NCBI GenBank assembly: GCA_013297755.1
Contig: JAAFIH010000018.1
Coordinates: forward strand, 1 to 64,000
Origin: Cytophagales bacterium
Lineage (GTDB): Bacteria; Bacteroidota; Bacteroidia; Cytophagales; UBA9547
Length of the DNA: 64,000 bases
Direction of reading: 5' to 3'
Part shown: positions 62,857 through 64,000 of the stretch, in pieces
Numbering within the stretch: position 1 is the first letter of the stretch
Layout: each line of letters begins with the position of its first letter
The notes under the pieces: model-generated
The model's input: the letters and a program-made list of their open reading frames with translations, nothing else
Told to the model about the DNA's origin: nothing
The model's database searches: none
Made by a program: the position numbers and the translations under genes

Positions 62857-63735
62857 ATGGCTTTAGAAGGCAAACAACCACCCATGTGGTACTCAGTTGT
62901 ATTTGATTTTTGGGGAACACGCACCCTGCGAAAGCTTTTATATAGTGTAATAGCCGTTGGATGCTACACTGCCATCATTGATTATTTAGAAAACTATGTT
63001 CTTCATGTTGATTTTAAGCCTCCTACAACTATTTTTTCGTTGATGGGTACAGTTTTGGGCTTACTTTTGGTATTTAGAACCAATACAGCCTATGACAGAT
63101 GGTGGTCGGGCAGGATATTACTAAGCACATTATCAAATAATTGCAAAAATTTTGCAATAAAATTAAACTCATTCTTACCAGAAACCGATAAAATAAATCG
63201 TAAATTTTTTGCAGTAATGATGGCCAACCATGCTTACAGCATGAAAGAAAATCTTAGAGATGGCGTAAAATGGGATGAATTGCAAGAAATGGAAGAAGGC
63301 ATAGAAGACAGATTATACAAATGTTACCATATCCCTAACGAAATTATTGCTATCGTAAACGAAAGAATAATTGAATTATATAATGCCAAAAAAATTACTG
63401 ATCCTCAATTAATAGAACTCAACAAACACACAGACATAGCCACCGATACTGTGGGTAGTTGTGAGCGCATACGCACATCCCCAGTGCCATTTTCTTACAA
63501 TGTGCATCTCAAAAAATTTATACTATTTTTTACCCTTGTGCTTCCTTTTGGGTTTATACACGATCTCAATTTATGGTCTATATTGATTGTAATGCTCATT
63601 TTTTATGCTTTGGCAGGGTTAGATGCCATTGGAGAAGAAATAGAAGACCCTTTTGGGCAAGATGAAAACGATTTACCGATTGATAAAATTTGTAAATCCA
63701 TCAAAAACAGTTTAAATGCACTCTTAAAAGTATAA
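62857..63735 (+). CDS. Bestrophin-family ion channel, first tandem copy
   Basis: A 292-residue membrane protein of the bestrophin (UPF0187/YneE) family. Seen are FDFWGTRTLRKLL near the N-terminus, LLLVFRTNTAYDRWWSGR near 70-87 (the most conserved family segment), two to four membrane helices, and the C-terminal GEEIEDPFGQDENDLP, the acidic motif that binds the channel belt. Bacterial bestrophins form pentameric cation or anion channels. It is followed after 2 bp by a second homologue. Confidence 0.88.
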   Translation: MALEGKQPPMWYSVVFDFWGTRTLRKLLYSVIAVGCYTAIIDYLENYVLHVDFKPPTTIFSLMGTVLGLLLVFRTNTAYDRWWSGRILLSTLSNNCKNFAIKLNSFLPETDKINRKFFAVMMANHAYSMKENLRDGVKWDELQEMEEGIEDRLYKCYHIPNEIIAIVNERIIELYNAKKITDPQLIELNKHTDIATDTVGSCERIRTSPVPFSYNVHLKKFILFFTLVLPFGFIHDLNLWSILIVMLIFYALAGLDAIGEEIEDPFGQDENDLPIDKICKSIKNSLNALLKV

Positions 63736-63737
63736 GA

Positions 63738-64000
63738 ATGGCAGATAAATTTTCGATAGCCGACCAAAAATATAGCAATAGCACCAACAAACATTCGTTG
63801 TTGTTTATTGTGTTCTTAGATTTTTTTTCTACCCAAACACTAAGAAAAATATCTCTTGGCGTGTTTCTTATTTCAGCTTATGTTTTTTTGGTAGATTTTT
63901 TAGAAAACCACATCCTGCATGTTGCTTTCAAGCCACCAAGTACGCTTTATACTTTATTAGGTACAGTTTTGGGACTATTGCTTGTATTTAGAACCAATAC
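63738..64000 (+). CDS. Bestrophin-family ion channel, second tandem copy (partial)
   Basis: The reading frame starts at ATG 63738 and runs off the window after about 87 residues. It shows the same family pieces as its neighbour: FLDFFSTQTLRKI, FLENHILHVAFKPPSTLYTL and LLLVFRTNT. The first two differ enough to show an old duplication. The 2-bp gap indicates one operon. Confidence 0.85.
   Translation, partial: MADKFSIADQKYSNSTNKHSLLFIVFLDFFSTQTLRKISLGVFLISAYVFLVDFLENHILHVAFKPPSTLYTLLGTVLGLLLVFRTN

Overview
The window is a strongly AT-rich stretch of a Bacteroidota chromosome, most likely a free-living member of the Cytophagia/Chitinophagia/Saprospiria side of the phylum. The evidence is a secreted protease with a C-terminal type IX secretion sorting domain, a SprE/PorW-like type IX/gliding lipoprotein, a RemB/Wzi-like outer-membrane protein, a TonB-dependent receptor, an OmpA protein with PD40 repeats, a menaquinone gene (menE), an F-ATPase operon without beta and epsilon, and many promoters with the Bacteroidota -7 box TAnnTTTG. 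Several genes use TTG or GTG starts. No rRNA, tRNA, CRISPR array, prophage or transposase was seen.

Layout. 0.5-3.6 kb: minus-strand pair of a Wzy-like membrane protein and a Wzi/RemB-like outer-membrane protein. 3.8-11.8 kb: lone trpA, a 53-residue basic protein in its own transcription unit, an M43 protease overlapping comEC, convergent menE, and an OmpA-family protein. 12.1-16.2 kb: yceD-rpmF-plsX-fabH-efp-accB (ribosome and fatty-acid synthesis), interrupted by an octamer tandem array and lacking accC. 16.3-25.3 kb: methyltransferase, FucP-like transporter, small lipoprotein, recG, J-domain/KTSC protein, then a small signalling neighbourhood (cytoplasmic histidine kinase, coiled-coil protein, STAS-like protein, SiaB-like GHKL protein) and a peroxiredoxin. 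25.6-35.5 kb: 1434-residue TPR-CHAT protein, TspO, TonB-dependent receptor, purM, aldose epimerase. 35.8-42.6 kb: two tandem outer-membrane barrels and the atpI-like/atpB-E-F-H-A-G operon, with hairpins after atpE and between atpA and atpG. 42.9-48.5 kb: DUF1599 protein, GH97 glycosidase, SprE/PorW. 48.5-48.9 kb: two adjacent, perfectly phased heptanucleotide arrays (27 and 34 units). 48.9-58 kb: ung, a second FucP-like transporter, glycyl-tRNA synthetase, an orphan HPt protein, a nucleoid-associated protein, nadE, a DUF2851 protein and 3-hydroxyanthranilate dioxygenase. 58-64 kb: K+ channel, two tandem PD-(D/E)XK nuclease copies, ruvB, tonB and two tandem bestrophins, the second cut by the window edge.

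Most genes are housekeeping or cell-envelope genes. The least ordinary features are structural. A 949-bp tandem duplication carries the nuclease gene together with the start of ruvB; its copies differ only at synonymous sites, all in the 5' half. The other features are the paired heptamer arrays, an octamer array, a pair of about 90-bp palindromic repeats in opposite orientation 37 kb apart, and a probable attenuator after the c-subunit gene of the ATP synthase. I see no clear multi-gene defence or biosynthetic island.
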